A model generated the notes under the pieces. It saw only the letters and a program-made list of their open reading frames with translations, was not told where the DNA came from and searched no databases. From NCBI GenBank assembly GCA_002420085.1, contig DIHI01000102.1:11365-17722 (forward strand): a stretch of 6,358 bases of DNA, written 5' to 3'. Both the position numbers and the translations under genes were made by a program. Shown here one piece after another: positions 5,409 to 6,358 of this stretch. Source of the DNA: Lysobacterales bacterium UBA5700. GTDB lineage: Bacteria; Pseudomonadota; Gammaproteobacteria; Xanthomonadales; Xanthomonadaceae. How positions within the stretch are numbered: the stretch's first letter is position 1; each line of letters starts with the position of its first letter.

Positions 5409-6358
5409 ATGAACCCGCATATCCGCCCCCTGATCGGCACGATCGTCCTCGGCCTGAGCCTGCTCGGGATCGCCTGCACACCCGCTTCGGCACCGGAATC
5501 GGTCGCCGAGCCGGCCGCACAACCGGCCACGCCGGCGGATGCCGCATCCGCAGCCCAGCAACTCGCCACCGTGCTGGATGAGTGGTTCGAGGCACAACTG
5601 CGCAGCAACCCGATCTTCGCCACCGCGATCGGCGATCTGCGCTACAACGACCAGGTTCCGGATTTCTTCTCGGCCGAGTATCGAGCCGAGCAGGAAGCCT
5701 TGAATCGGGACTACCTGCAGCGCATCCGCGCCATCGACCGCGATCACCTGACCGGCCAGGACCGCCTGAGTTACGACATCTTCGTCCGCGATCGGGAACA
5801 CTACCTGGCCGGCCTGCGTTTCCCGCGATGGATGCTGGCGGTCGATCAGTTCAACAATTACGGCTCGCTGTTTGCCCAGCTTGGTACCGGCCAGGGCGTG
5901 CAGCCGTTTCGCGAGACCCGTCACTACGAGGATTTCCTCGCACGGATGGCGCGCTTCCCGGTGCTGACCGACAGCGCCATCGCCAACCTGCGCGCAGGCA
6001 TTGCTGCCGGCGTGGTGCAGGCTCGGCCGGTGGTCGAGAAGACCATCCCGCAGTTCGCCGCTCACGTGGTCGAGACCGCCGAGGACAGCGTGCTGTGGGC
6101 ACCGGTGACCACCTTTCCGGATGCCGTTCCGGAGGTCGAACGTACCCGCCTGACCGCGCTCTGGCGGGACATGCTGACCACCCAGGTGATCCCGGCCTAC
6201 GCCCGGATGCACGACTTCCTGCGCGACGAATACCTGCCGGCCGCCCGCACCGAGGTCGGCATGAAGCATCTGCCGGATGGCCTGGCCTGGTACAGTCACC
6301 AGGTACGCGGACAGACCACGACCGACCTCAGTCCCGAGGAGATCCACGCCTTCGGAAC
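5409..6358 (+). CDS. DUF885 family protein, N-terminal part (cut by window edge), putative lipoprotein
   Basis: There are 316 complete codons before the right edge. The N-terminus MNPHIRPLIGTIVLGLSLLG leads to IAC at 21-23; Cys23 followed by an Ala/Pro/Glu-rich linker (24-45) looks like an exported lipoprotein, although the lipobox (GIAC) is imperfect. The mature part matches DUF885 (PF05960): GDLRYNDQVPDFF (75-87), DRLSYDIF (118-125), VDQFNNYGSLFAQL (145-158), YEDFLARM (173-180), then YLPAARTEVGMKHLPDG (275-291) and the TTTDLSPEEIHAFG stretch (303-316). Family members are usually near 580-600 aa, so about half is present. Many carry an HExxxGHH-type motif in the missing C-terminal half and are regarded as putative zinc peptidases; that cannot be checked here. 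No Shine-Dalgarno is visible before the ATG at 5409. An in-frame GTG 14 codons upstream also lacks one and would bury the signal peptide. Confidence 0.88.
   Translation, partial: MNPHIRPLIGTIVLGLSLLGIACTPASAPESVAEPAAQPATPADAASAAQQLATVLDEWFEAQLRSNPIFATAIGDLRYNDQVPDFFSAEYRAEQEALNRDYLQRIRAIDRDHLTGQDRLSYDIFVRDREHYLAGLRFPRWMLAVDQFNNYGSLFAQLGTGQGVQPFRETRHYEDFLARMARFPVLTDSAIANLRAGIAAGVVQARPVVEKTIPQFAAHVVETAEDSVLWAPVTTFPDAVPEVERTRLTALWRDMLTTQVIPAYARMHDFLRDEYLPAARTEVGMKHLPDGLAWYSHQVRGQTTTDLSPEEIHAFG

Noticed and set aside
5211..6347. A 378-codon minus-strand open frame antisense to the DUF885 gene
   Set aside because: The plus-strand frame matches DUF885 throughout, while the antisense product shows no family features. 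It also runs into the pspC start region in a different frame.

Overview
The window is G+C-rich, densely packed bacterial chromosome with Gram-negative hallmarks: an outer-membrane TonB-dependent receptor with a Sec signal peptide, a proteobacterial-type glutathione S-transferase and a DUF885 protein with a lipoprotein-like N-terminus. Together these suggest a gammaproteobacterium, perhaps of the Xanthomonadales or a related lineage. That placement is inferred from gene style and is not proven by any marker gene.

Layout from left to right. (1) 1-274, minus: the first 91 codons of a Cmr1-type RAMP protein, running off the left edge. This is the most notable item, because it implies that a type III-B (Cmr) CRISPR-Cas module lies immediately outside the window. 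(2) 275-685: a 411-base divergent intergenic region with no gene, three separate inverted repeats and a good plus-strand promoter candidate. (3) 686-1708, plus: a 340-aa membrane-bound YdjM/DUF457-type metal-dependent hydrolase. (4) 1721-1754: a perfect 14-bp stem-loop between two convergent genes. (5) 1772-3955, minus: a complete 727-aa TonB-dependent receptor. (6) 3956-4289: 334 bases without a gene, holding a perfect palindrome, a tandem 12-bp repeat and a GC-rich hairpin just past the GST stop. (7) 4290-4943, minus: a glutathione S-transferase, preceded by (8) 5017-5214, minus: a 65-aa PspC-domain membrane protein; the two probably share a transcript. (9) 5215-5408: a divergent promoter region. 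(10) 5409-6358, plus: the N-terminal 316 codons of a DUF885 family protein, cut by the right edge.

The genes do not form one pathway. The receptor, hydrolase, GST/PspC pair and DUF885 protein look like ordinary chromosomal cargo (nutrient uptake, envelope maintenance, detoxification, probable peptidase). The cmr1 start marks the edge of an adaptive-immunity locus inserted beside them. No CRISPR array, transposase, tRNA or attachment site is visible here, so any novel part of the Cmr locus would be to the left of base 1. Several long open frames antisense to the receptor and to DUF885 are judged to be coding shadows.
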